Origin: Lactobacillus sp.
Lineage (GTDB): Bacteria; Bacillota; Bacilli; Lactobacillales; Lactobacillaceae
Direction: 5' to 3'
DNA length: 6,435 nucleotides
Assembly (NCBI GenBank): GCA_003482405.1
Contig: DMZB01000316.1
Span: 1 to 6,435, forward strand
The notes under the pieces were generated by a model, which was not told the DNA's origin, did not search any database, and was given only the letters and a program-made list of their open reading frames with translations. The translations under genes were made by a program, and so were the position numbers. Shown piece after piece: positions 1 through 6,277 of the stretch (positions within the stretch are counted from its first letter, which is position 1; every line of letters starts with the position of its first letter).

Positions 1-12
1 GTCAAGCAACGT

Positions 13-63
13 TTGTTAGGAAATATTCTCGCCATCGCTTGTCGCTCAAGCACTCCCTGACAA
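13..63 (-). promoter_or_regulatory. Structured 5' leader of an unseen leftward transcript
   Basis: This is the first transcribed stretch downstream of the promoter at 72-100. Bases 56-63 and 13-20 can pair (TTGTCAGG with CCTAACAA on the minus strand, one mismatch), enclosing a perfect 5-bp hairpin at 37-41/47-51 (GCTTG, 5-nt loop, CAAGC). With a start predicted near position 65, the transcript would fold almost from its 5' end. No gene is identifiable before the window ends. An ATG at 36-34 on the minus strand opens a frame that runs off the edge, but it has no ribosome binding site at normal spacing. It could be a riboswitch or attenuator leader, an rRNA-type leader, or the start of a small RNA. 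I recognise no known consensus. Confidence 0.35.
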
Positions 64-71
64 CATAAGCT

Positions 72-100
72 ATATTATCAAAGCACCTTAACGCGGTCAA
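72..100 (-). promoter_or_regulatory. Strong sigma-A promoter with extended -10, reading left
   Basis: On the minus strand, TTGACC (-35, bases 100-95) is followed by a 17-bp spacer and TAATAT (-10, bases 77-72). The -10 is preceded by TGA, giving the extended TGnTAATAT form. Upstream bases about 105-118 are A/T-rich and could act as an UP-like element. Transcription would start near base 65 and leave the window on the left, so the gene it drives is not visible. This is the best promoter match in the window, which suggests a highly expressed neighbour. Confidence 0.72.
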
Positions 101-274
101 GCGCAAATCTTAATTTAAACGCCACCAAGCGCTGGTGCAAAAACGGGATATGCGTAGTAAGTTATCGTTCAGTGCAGGAAATGTTCGGAAAAGTAAGCGT
201 CAGGCTGTCAGGTCTCAGCTATTTCCCCGTATTCATAGTCCACGCTTACGCACATTTGCACCAAAATAACGAAC
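101..274. other. Intergenic block with nested inverted repeats (possible structured RNA)
   Basis: I find no believable protein gene between the ltaS terminator and the leftward promoter. Bases 133-141 and 255-263 form a perfect 9-bp inverted repeat (TGGTGCAAA/TTTGCACCA). Nested inside it are TGCGTA/TACGCA (151-156/247-252), GGAAAT/ATTTCC (177-182/221-226) and GCTG/CAGC (204-207/216-219). The arrangement is a long irregular hairpin with a large symmetric central bubble (about 19 nt on each side). Competing pairings exist: GTAAGCGT/ACGCTTAC (193-200/242-249), and CACCA at 123-127 with TGGTG at 133-137. The outline recalls 6S-type RNAs, but I see no convincing dedicated promoter and cannot choose a strand. 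It may instead be plain regulatory DNA. Confidence 0.35.
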
Positions 275-306
275 AAAAAAAGATTCCACAAAATGTGAAA
301 TCTTTT
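275..306 (-). terminator. Rho-independent terminator of ltaS
   Basis: Beginning 6 nt after the ltaS stop codon, the minus strand reads AAAAGATTtCAC, a short ATTTT loop, GTGgAATCTTTTTTT. The stem pairs 282-289 with 295-302 with one mismatch (286/298), extended by A-T pairs at 278-281/303-306. The 3' U tract on the minus strand is seven bases (281-275). The plus strand also has four Ts after the stem, so it could work weakly in both directions. The position and U tract make this a clear end to the ltaS transcript. Confidence 0.88.
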
Positions 307-311
307 CTGAT

Positions 312-2390
312 CTACTTAGATTTGCTAAGCTCTGGGGCGTCTGTCTTATACTCACTCGTCGTCGACTTGCCGCCATTCTTGGCTTTGACACTCGTTGGAT
401 TATTCTTTTGTTCCTTCTTCAATCTTGAATCCGTCGCAGAGACCGAGTAATTGTAATCACTCTTATTCACCTTTTTAAACCCTGTTGGTGTGTAAAAACG
501 TAATAGATCACGCGTCATGATTTTGTCTGACAGTCCAAGAACTGTATTGACATGATCTTGATCCGCATCGACCTGCTTCTTCTGTGTCGCATTCAAGTCA
601 AGTAGTTTACCTGAGGACGTACTATAAACTTGACTTCCCACCTTTGTGTACTGTGGTGTGACAAAGTTACCATCTCTAAACGGGACAATCTGATTTCTCT
701 GCGTAGACAACAAGTCTTGCCCCATCATAATGTAATTACCGGTCGTTTTAATGCCCAGCAGATCCATAATCGTTGGCAATGCATCGATTTCACCACCATA
801 GGTATGATTAACACCACCCTGAACACCTGGTGCATGAATCATAAACGGTACCTTTTGGAACATAGCTAGGTCGTAATTGGTAACCTTCTTCTTACCCAAT
901 AACTTGGCAATCGCGGGACGATGGTTATTTGAGATCCCATAATGGTCACCATAGACAACAATCATCGAGTTATCATACAAGTTGACCTTTTTAAGGTAGT
1001 TAATGAACTCACCAAATGCCTGATCCAAATAATGGGCCGTAACAACGTAACCGTCCACAGTATTATCGCCTGTGTTGGTCTTAGGGAATGAGGCATCCTT
1101 TTTGCCTAACAGATATGGATAGTGGTTAGTGACAGAAATCACCTTTGCATAGAACGGTTGAGGCAACTGTTGAATATACTTAGCCGAATCATTCAAGAAA
1201 ATCTTGTCTTTTAACCCGTAGCCAACGTTATAACTTGGCTTATCGGCATTCGGATAAAATGACTTACTAAAGAAGTTCTGGTAACCCCACGACTTATACG
1301 TATTGCCACGGTTCCAGAAGCTTGGTACATCCCCATGCATCGCAGCCGTTGTGTAGCCATGCTGTGCCAAAATGGCCGGTGCTGCTTGGAACGTGTTCGA
1401 AGTCCCATAGCTAATCATGGCAGACCCAGTCGGCAAACCATACAGCGAGTTCTCCATCATCATTTCAGCATCAGAAGTCTTACCTTGTGCGACCTGATGG
1501 AAGAAGTTATCAAACGACAATGTGTTTTGATCTTTATAAAAGGCATTTATGTTAGGTGTTACTTCCTGCCCCTTATATTTGTAATTAATCAAGAATTGTT
1601 GGAAACTCTCCAAATGGAAGACAAAAACATTTTTGCCTTGTTCTTTACCGAAATACTGAAAGTTTTCGCCAGCCGGATTATCCTTCAAATATTTCTGAAC
1701 AGACTTCATGTCAGACTTTGATGCCTGATTACGGCTCGTGGCTTGTTGATGCGTTTGATAAGCGTTAAACGCAGCGTACTCATTTAACCCCAAATACTTC
1801 ACAATATAGTTATTGTCAAACGTCCGCGTTAGTAGCCCGGAACGATCCTTAACTGATAAACCGTAGTCCACCATCATCAACGCGATGGAGAAAACCGTCA
1901 TCGTCAAAGCAAAGCGTTTCTTCAATGGCCGTTTATCCACTTTGATCAGCTTAGTCAACAGCAAGATGATCAAAACAACAACATCAATATAAACGAACAG
2001 ATCCGAGGCATGTAAGATACCCGCTAATGACTTTCCAAGGTTATTATCAACAGAACCTGATCCCTTAACGATCCCGATTGAAAGAAAATCAGAGAACTCC
2101 CGATAATAAAGAATGTTTGCAAACAGCCATGTCGTCTGTAGCGCGTCAATAATCAGCATCAGCCAGTAAGACAGCTTGCCTCTAAAATACAACGCAATTC
2201 CAAACAGCAACAGCGCAGTCGGCAGCGGATTTAACACCAAAATAAATTGTTGAATGGGCGTTTCAACGCCTAACGTAAATTTGGTTCGATATGCTATGTA
2301 CGTTTTCAACCAAAATAGTGCCGTCATTAAAAAGAAAAAACCGAGGGTCGTATTTAGTTTGGCATAAAGACCCTTGAAGAATTTCGCCAT
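312..2390 (-). CDS. ltaS: Lipoteichoic acid synthase (LtaS-type phosphoglycerol transferase)
   Basis: A membrane enzyme of 692 residues that takes glycerol phosphate from phosphatidylglycerol and polymerises it into LTA on a glycolipid anchor outside the cell. Five hydrophobic segments (about 13-33, 45-69, 74-96, 131-149, 160-178) precede an extracellular sulfatase-like domain. The active-site residues of the Staphylococcus aureus enzyme are recognisable: E261 in HLESFQ, nucleophile T305 in QGKTSDAE, W359 and R361 in FWNRG, H423 in TNHYP, D482-H483 in YGDHYG. The ATG at 2390 is chosen because GGAGGA lies 7 nt upstream. A frame extending to a TTG at 2444 lacks such support and only lengthens the N-terminus before the first membrane segment. 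The last 40 or so residues are a charged Lys/Ser/Asn-rich tail. It has its own promoter and terminator. A paralogue such as an LTA primase is possible, but all key residues are present. Confidence 0.95.
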   Translation of the reverse strand: MAKFFKGLYAKLNTTLGFFFLMTALFWLKTYIAYRTKFTLGVETPIQQFILVLNPLPTALLLFGIALYFRGKLSYWLMLIIDALQTTWLFANILYYREFSDFLSIGIVKGSGSVDNNLGKSLAGILHASDLFVYIDVVVLIILLLTKLIKVDKRPLKKRFALTMTVFSIALMMVDYGLSVKDRSGLLTRTFDNNYIVKYLGLNEYAAFNAYQTHQQATSRNQASKSDMKSVQKYLKDNPAGENFQYFGKEQGKNVFVFHLESFQQFLINYKYKGQEVTPNINAFYKDQNTLSFDNFFHQVAQGKTSDAEMMMENSLYGLPTGSAMISYGTSNTFQAAPAILAQHGYTTAAMHGDVPSFWNRGNTYKSWGYQNFFSKSFYPNADKPSYNVGYGLKDKIFLNDSAKYIQQLPQPFYAKVISVTNHYPYLLGKKDASFPKTNTGDNTVDGYVVTAHYLDQAFGEFINYLKKVNLYDNSMIVVYGDHYGISNNHRPAIAKLLGKKKVTNYDLAMFQKVPFMIHAPGVQGGVNHTYGGEIDALPTIMDLLGIKTTGNYIMMGQDLLSTQRNQIVPFRDGNFVTPQYTKVGSQVYSTSSGKLLDLNATQKKQVDADQDHVNTVLGLSDKIMTRDLLRFYTPTGFKKVNKSDYNYSVSATDSRLKKEQKNNPTSVKAKNGGKSTTSEYKTDAPELSKSK

Positions 2391-2397
2391 GTTTCTG

Positions 2398-2403
2398 TCC
2401 TCC
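2398..2403 (-). promoter_or_regulatory. ltaS ribosome binding site
   Basis: GGAGGA on the minus strand sits 7 nt before the ATG at 2390. It is close to a perfect anti-16S match and fixes the ltaS start there rather than at the in-frame TTG at 2444. Confidence 0.85.
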
Positions 2404-2505
2404 ACTCCCTTGATAGGCTTTGCGTTATCAACGGATGTAATCAATTCTCGTATTCATTAGATACTAAACCTATTACTTAAAATAAGCTTAACTCAACAAA
2501 TCAAT

Positions 2506-2533
2506 ATTATAAACGAGCCCCGCACAATTACAA
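2506..2533 (-). promoter_or_regulatory. Promoter of ltaS
   Basis: On the minus strand, TTGTAA (-35, bases 2533-2528, 4 of 6 consensus positions) is followed by a 16-bp spacer and a perfect TATAAT (-10, bases 2511-2506). Initiation near 2499 would give a leader of about 110 nt before the ltaS start. The -35 lies in the loop of the hairpin that follows ykuJ, and the -10 starts just after its stem, so terminator and promoter share DNA. The -35 is only moderate. Confidence 0.62.
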
Positions 2534-2548
2534 ACATTGGCGGGGTTC
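2515..2548 (-). terminator. GC-rich hairpin after ykuJ, probable operon terminator
   Basis: Bases 2540-2548 and 2515-2523 pair as GAACCCCGC/GCGGGGCTC on the minus strand, with one A-C mismatch and a 16-nt loop. What follows is only GTTTATAAT, so the U tract is poor. Its place, 28 nt beyond the ykuJ stop and before a new promoter, fits the end of the lafA-lafB-flippase-ykuJ transcript. The weak U tract suggests partial readthrough into ltaS. Confidence 0.55.
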
Positions 2549-2576
2549 TTCATAAATTCTTAGTTGTCCAAACATT

Positions 2577-2834
2577 TTAAAAGACGGCCTTAAACTCTGT
2601 CAGCGCATCATACACTGCAACAGCCACCATATCCAAATTGTCATAGCAAAAGGCTGGTGCAGTCCGTGCATCTTGTACAGTCCACTCGCCGCTAGTCTGG
2701 TTCAGTGTCACTTTGCAGACTTCCACACCAAACTGCTCAAAATAGCGCGTTTGTTCAGTCTCATGATGATCAAACTGCATCGCCCGCAAACGGCGAATAA
2801 TACTCTCTAACAATGTACCTGTTTCTTCACTCAT
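2577..2834 (-). CDS. ykuJ: YkuJ-like small protein (DUF1797 family)
   Basis: An 85-residue soluble protein with no signal peptide or membrane segment. It resembles Bacillus subtilis YkuJ (about 79 residues, function unknown) across its length: an N-terminal helix with LLESIIRRLRAM (about 8-19), a TRYFE motif (29-33) followed by a beta-type stretch with VCKV, and the family-typical YDNLDMVAVAVYDAL near 64-78. The ATG overlaps the stop of the membrane gene upstream in an ATGA junction (2831-2834), with AAGGA a few bases before it, so the two are probably translationally coupled. It is the last gene of its operon. Its place behind glycolipid genes may mean a link to envelope synthesis, but nothing in the protein shows that. 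Family assignment is fairly sure; function is unknown. Confidence 0.8.
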   Translation of the reverse strand: MSEETGTLLESIIRRLRAMQFDHHETEQTRYFEQFGVEVCKVTLNQTSGEWTVQDARTAPAFCYDNLDMVAVAVYDALTEFKAVF

Positions 2835-3892
2835 GATTTATCCTTTGCTCGATTCAAAAAGCGACGATGTTTAGCCGGCTCCTCGGTAACTTTATCAGGT
2901 TTCAAGGCCATTGCCCACATACCTGAAAACATACCTAGGTAATAGGTTATAACCCGCCACAGAATCATGGCCAATACCAGTTTTGAACGACTCGTCACAT
3001 AACTTGCAAACAACGCTTCAAAACTAAATTCAGCACCACCTGCACCACCAGGAATGGGAAACAGTGAAATTACCATCACGATTAATACGTGTAAAGCAGT
3101 CACCATTAACACATTCACGTGATTGTAGCCTAATGACAACATGATGAAGTACGGAATCAAGTAATATATGGCGAGCTGACCCAGCGTCAGTAAGGTCACG
3201 TGAATCATTAACCGCCACTGCGACTTGATCCGGACACTTTCCAAATAAAACGAGTCGATTTTTTCATCCAAACTTGCCCGCCATTTTTCATATCGTTCTG
3301 GTTTTACAAACCAGCGTAATGGTTTCATCGCGAGATTAACCAGCCGTTTTGTAAACGAATGCCAGAACATAATCATCAATAATCCTAGAATGACAACCAA
3401 GTGGATAAGAAAACCAAACACTACAAAAAGTGCTAAATAATGTAGTTTGGCCGCTAAGTACTGGAATCCAATGGCCAATGCGATTAGGAAGTTAATGACG
3501 ATCATTGCTTGATACACAACAAACTTCATCAGCAAAACTGAGCTGGCCCGGCCACCGTCAACCCCTGTTTGAATCATGGCAATCAGTTGGGCAGGCTGCC
3601 CACCACTGGAAAACGGCGTAATCCCATTAAATAATTGTTCGATTAAAGGAATTCGTAGTGCATCCTTGAATGTAAATCCGCTCAAACGATCATTAACAAA
3701 CACCTGGACGATACGTGCTTCAATTAATAAGTAGCCAACCATGCAGCCAATAGCAACAAGCAACCACCAACCATTGATATTCATCAAATCGTGAAAGAGT
3801 TGGGCCAAGGCAACGTTTCTTAACGAATAAGCGAAAATTCCTAATCCAATGATGACCATCACGATCAGCACAATTCGATTTCGTCGGGACAT
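2831..3892 (-). CDS. Flippase-like integral membrane protein (LPG-synthase transmembrane / UPF0104 family)
   Basis: A 353-residue polytopic protein with about seven or eight hydrophobic segments (roughly 7-23, 42-63, 125-143, 152-178, 228-252, 261-281, 304-329). It carries two family signatures: ITPFSSGGQPAQ (91-102) and PIPGGAGGAE (279-288). It corresponds to the membrane part of MprF-type lysyl-phosphatidylglycerol synthases without the C-terminal aminoacyl-transferase domain, so it should not aminoacylate lipid. Related domains flip lipids, which makes transfer of a lipid or glycolipid across the membrane the plausible role. The start at 3892 is chosen because GAGG lies 7 nt upstream and the product begins with MSRRNR just before the first membrane segment. 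A TTG at 3934 would extend it into lafB. The gene begins 2 nt after the lafB stop and overlaps ykuJ by 4 nt. The C-terminal tail is charged and probably cytoplasmic. Substrate is not deducible. Confidence 0.88.
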   Translation of the reverse strand: MSRRNRIVLIVMVIIGLGIFAYSLRNVALAQLFHDLMNINGWWLLVAIGCMVGYLLIEARIVQVFVNDRLSGFTFKDALRIPLIEQLFNGITPFSSGGQPAQLIAMIQTGVDGGRASSVLLMKFVVYQAMIVINFLIALAIGFQYLAAKLHYLALFVVFGFLIHLVVILGLLMIMFWHSFTKRLVNLAMKPLRWFVKPERYEKWRASLDEKIDSFYLESVRIKSQWRLMIHVTLLTLGQLAIYYLIPYFIMLSLGYNHVNVLMVTALHVLIVMVISLFPIPGGAGGAEFSFEALFASYVTSRSKLVLAMILWRVITYYLGMFSGMWAMALKPDKVTEEPAKHRRFLNRAKDKS

Positions 3893-3894
3893 AG

Positions 3895-4917
3895 TTAATC
3901 CTCTCTGGCTTGTTGTAGGTAAAATCGGTGCCAAATCTGTGCAAGATGATTTGCCGAATAAACTTCTGACGCTAGCAGCGACTGTGTATGCAAGTGCTGC
4001 ATTCCCGCCGCGTTTTGTCGTAGTGAGGTGAGTTTCTTTTGCATGTCCGCAACATCCGTCGCACTCTCATAATAGCCATCAATGATTGAACGATATAAAT
4101 CAAGATCGCGTAAAAGAACCGGCGTACCGCAACTGAACGCCTCTAGCACAGACATTGGAAACAGCTCGTTATACGACGGCAACAAAAATAAGTCCGCCAT
4201 ATTGTAATAATCAACAAGGCTGGTTCTGTCAACGATACCTGGAAAGCTCAAATTAGCCGGTGGATTATCCACGACCTTTTTCAGTTCTGCGTAGCCATCC
4301 GTGATTCGGCCAAAAGAAAAACCACCTGCCCAAACAAACTGAACGTCTGGGTTATTTTTGGCGAGCGTAATAAAATCGCGCACGCCCTTTCGTTCTTGAA
4401 TTTGCCCAATTCCTAAAACTGTAAACCTGTGCGGATCCATATGGTAGCGTGTTCTAGTCGCCAGTTTTTCATCTGGCGCCATCTCATAAAATTCACTCTT
4501 CGACACAAAATTCGGAATATAGGTGATCTTTCCACGTGGAATATTGTAAGCCTCAAGTTTCGGAATAAACGTTGGGTTGACAACGACAATGTGGTCCATA
4601 CGTTTGTAAAATGAAATCAAGTAATGGTAAAAAATCTGCTTGGCGACTGGTGGAAGCTTAAGACTGCCTTCCATCGTTTCCGGCAAAAAATGAACGTACC
4701 CAATTTTAACACCGCGCCCAGGCATAAATGTCGACAAATAGTAAGGAAAATTAACGGTGTGGTAATGGGAAATATCAGTCTTATGCCATTTATTGATTGT
4801 GATGTCAAATTCGCCGTCAAAGTTGTCCTGCAGCAATTTGACTAACTCCATATACGCGCTACCAACACCCTGTCCGGGAACGGATGTTGCGGCTGAAAAC
4901 ATATTAATTCGTAACAT
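3895..4917 (-). CDS. lafB: GT4 glycosyltransferase, probable second glucosyltransferase of the LTA glycolipid anchor (LafB/BgsA-like)
   Basis: A 340-residue GT-B fold enzyme of family GT4, predicted to add a second glucose to monoglucosyl-diacylglycerol at the inner face of the membrane, giving the diglucosyl anchor of LTA. Visible motifs are the N-terminal glycine loop GQGVGSAY (15-22), the acceptor-side HYHTVNF (51-57) and GYVHFLPE (73-80), the donor-phosphate region GQIQERKG (171-178, R176/K177) and the retaining-enzyme EX7E pair E251 and E259 in YNELFPMSVLEA. The ATG at 4917 is preferred because TTAGGAG lies 8 nt upstream. An in-frame ATG at 4971 would start inside the loop of an inverted repeat and add 18 residues before the family's usual MLRINMFS start. 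The symbol is transferred from Listeria by similarity and position. The exact sugar and linkage are inferred. Confidence 0.85.
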   Translation of the reverse strand: MLRINMFSAATSVPGQGVGSAYMELVKLLQDNFDGEFDITINKWHKTDISHYHTVNFPYYLSTFMPGRGVKIGYVHFLPETMEGSLKLPPVAKQIFYHYLISFYKRMDHIVVVNPTFIPKLEAYNIPRGKITYIPNFVSKSEFYEMAPDEKLATRTRYHMDPHRFTVLGIGQIQERKGVRDFITLAKNNPDVQFVWAGGFSFGRITDGYAELKKVVDNPPANLSFPGIVDRTSLVDYYNMADLFLLPSYNELFPMSVLEAFSCGTPVLLRDLDLYRSIIDGYYESATDVADMQKKLTSLRQNAAGMQHLHTQSLLASEVYSANHLAQIWHRFYLQQARED

Positions 4918-4925
4918 TGTCGTTG

Positions 4926-4932
4926 CTCCTAA
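4926..4932 (-). promoter_or_regulatory. lafB ribosome binding site
   Basis: TTAGGAG on the minus strand ends 8 nt before the ATG at 4917. It decides for that start over the upstream in-frame ATG at 4971. Confidence 0.8.
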
Positions 4933-4949
4933 ACCTTCATTATCGTAAA

Positions 4950-4994
4950 AGCACGCATTTTCACTAACCATAGGCCAGCTCGAAAATGCGTGCT
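4950..4994 (-). repeat. Perfect 13-bp inverted repeat between lafA and lafB
   Basis: On the minus strand, AGCACGCATTTTC (4994-4982), a 19-nt loop and GAAAATGCGTGCT (4962-4950) form a perfect 13-bp stem, followed by TTTACG; with the last stem base this makes a run of four Ts. It starts 7 nt after the lafA stop codon and fills most of the 84-bp gap. It could be a leaky terminator or attenuator that lowers lafB relative to lafA, or an mRNA stabilising or processing site. The short U run argues against full termination. No second promoter is evident behind it. Confidence 0.75.
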
Positions 4995-5001
4995 AAAACT
5001 A

Positions 5002-6180
5002 TTAATCGCTCAAATTAGCTGATTTTTCGCTATCTTCTTGATAGTTCAACTGGGCATCCGCATAGAACTGAATAATCCGTTTGCCAAACGCATCCGCCGA
5101 AATTTCATAAAGAATGCGCTGACGAACCGTATCATCTGAGACATCTACCTTGTGTGACAAGTAGTCGCACACGTCACGGACCAGGTCACCTTGTTGCCTA
5201 AACGTTCGGCCAACAGTATCCGTTTTAAGTAATTCATCAGCATAAGGACTACTCATCACAACAATTGGCAGATGGGCTGCAATTGCCTCGATGTACGTGA
5301 GTCCTTGTGACTCTGAATCACTCGCCGAAACAAACACATCAGCCATCTGATAGTAACGATAAACATCCTCGTTAGCCACTTCACCGGTAAACGTCACGTG
5401 ATCCGTTAACTTCATGACCTGAACCTGCTGTTCCAGATCATCGCGAGCTGGCCCATCCCCAACAATCACAAGTTGTGCATCCGGAAATTTCGCTAAAATG
5501 TCTGGTAATGCCATGATGACTTCATGAATATTTTTTTCAAACGCTAACCGGGATAGTGACAACAATACCGGCGTCTTAGAACTAAAATGCAAGCGCTGAC
5601 GCAGTTCATTAGACTGCGGTTGCTCATATTGCGTCAAGTTAACCCCAGTCGGAATCACCCGAATTGGTGTTTTCACACCGTAGCCTTTTAACGTATCCAA
5701 CACCCGATCAGATGGTGCCACGACACCCTCAACCCCATGTAAATAGGCACGTGTAGCAATCCGCACCTGTTTAGGCTTGAGTAGCTTACCGTTGGCAACA
5801 TAATGCAAGTAGTCCTCGTACATGGTGTGATATGTATGAACCACTGGAATCTTCATTGCATGAGCAACGAACTTCCCCATTAACCCCATTGAGAATTCAG
5901 TTTGGGTATGAATAATGTCTAAATGTAAATCCTTCGCAATCTGAAGCGCGCGAAACGCCCCTCTAAAGGCAATTCGTCGATCCGTGAAGGAAATGAACGG
6001 AACAGATGGAAAGCGGAAAATATTCCGTTCGTAAACATCCTTATCAACCTTTGGATCAGTTGACGTAAAGATATAAACTGAATGACCGTTTTGCTCCAAT
6101 TGGTCACGCAGCGTTTTTATCGAAGTGGCAACTCCACTCACCTGCGGAAAATATGTTTCAGTAAATATGCCAATATTCAC
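5002..6180 (-). CDS. lafA: GT4 glycosyltransferase, probable 1,2-diacylglycerol 3-glucosyltransferase (LafA/BgsB-like)
   Basis: A 392-residue GT-B fold enzyme of family GT4, predicted to transfer glucose from UDP-glucose to diacylglycerol at the cytoplasmic membrane face. This is the first step of glycolipid and LTA anchor synthesis. Features seen: the N-terminal MNIGIFTETYFPQVSGVATS (1-20) typical of diacylglycerol glucosyltransferases, H91 in HTQTEF, the YHTMYEDYLHY segment (117-127), IPTGV (176-180), donor phosphate residues R211 and K216 in SRLAFEKN, GDGP (241-244), and the EX7E pair E290 and E298 in SESQGLTYIEA. Length matches the family. The start is GTG, with AAGGGGG 7 nt upstream (6188-6194). 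It is the first gene of the operon and is followed by the inverted repeat at 4950-4994. The symbol is transferred from Listeria by similarity. The enzyme type is sure; the alpha-glucosyl product is inferred. Confidence 0.87.
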   Translation of the reverse strand: MNIGIFTETYFPQVSGVATSIKTLRDQLEQNGHSVYIFTSTDPKVDKDVYERNIFRFPSVPFISFTDRRIAFRGAFRALQIAKDLHLDIIHTQTEFSMGLMGKFVAHAMKIPVVHTYHTMYEDYLHYVANGKLLKPKQVRIATRAYLHGVEGVVAPSDRVLDTLKGYGVKTPIRVIPTGVNLTQYEQPQSNELRQRLHFSSKTPVLLSLSRLAFEKNIHEVIMALPDILAKFPDAQLVIVGDGPARDDLEQQVQVMKLTDHVTFTGEVANEDVYRYYQMADVFVSASDSESQGLTYIEAIAAHLPIVVMSSPYADELLKTDTVGRTFRQQGDLVRDVCDYLSHKVDVSDDTVRQRILYEISADAFGKRIIQFYADAQLNYQEDSEKSANLSD

Positions 6181-6248
6181 GCCGGTGCCCCCTTCAAAGT
6201 AAATTCAATGCAAAATTAGCCAATTAGCTAACAAAATAATCAAATTAC

Positions 6249-6277
6249 ATTATACGGATTGCGCATATAGAGTGCAA
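6249..6277 (-). promoter_or_regulatory. Promoter of the lafA operon
   Basis: On the minus strand, TTGCAC (-35, bases 6277-6272, weak) is followed by 17 bp and a perfect TATAAT (-10, bases 6254-6249). Initiation near 6242 gives a leader of about 60 nt with the ribosome binding site AAGGGGG near its end. The leader also holds TTAGC/GCTAA (6216-6220/6227-6231), a small dyad. The weak -35 would suit regulation by a bound factor. Confidence 0.65.

Noticed and set aside
1..60. Possible C-terminus of a plus-strand gene ending with TGA at 58-60
   Set aside because: Only 19 codons are visible, with no recognisable sequence and no terminator after it. The same DNA lies downstream of a strong opposite-strand promoter.
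172..450. Plus-strand open frame of 92 codons across the ltaS terminator
   Set aside because: It crosses the terminator hairpin and the 3' end of ltaS on the opposite strand, has no ribosome binding site and shows no recognisable family.
1335..1721. Plus-strand open frame of 128 codons inside ltaS
   Set aside because: It lies fully within the conserved catalytic part of ltaS on the opposite strand. Its composition is irregular and the region is explained by LtaS active-site motifs.
4429..4845. Overlapping plus-strand frames inside lafB
   Set aside because: They are antisense to well-conserved GT4 motifs and lack ribosome binding sites.
4930..4970. A separate promoter for lafB with GATAAT as -10
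   Set aside because: The hexamer at normal spacing upstream matches the -35 consensus at only two positions.
4918..4971. 18-residue N-terminal extension of lafB from the ATG at 4971
   Set aside because: The start falls in the loop of the 13-bp inverted repeat, and a good ribosome binding site instead precedes the ATG at 4917, where the family's usual N-terminus begins.
6225..6252. WalR-type tandem repeat (TGTAAT ... TGTTAG) in the lafA leader
   Set aside because: The half sites are about 10 bp apart instead of the usual 5, and the second half is a poor match.
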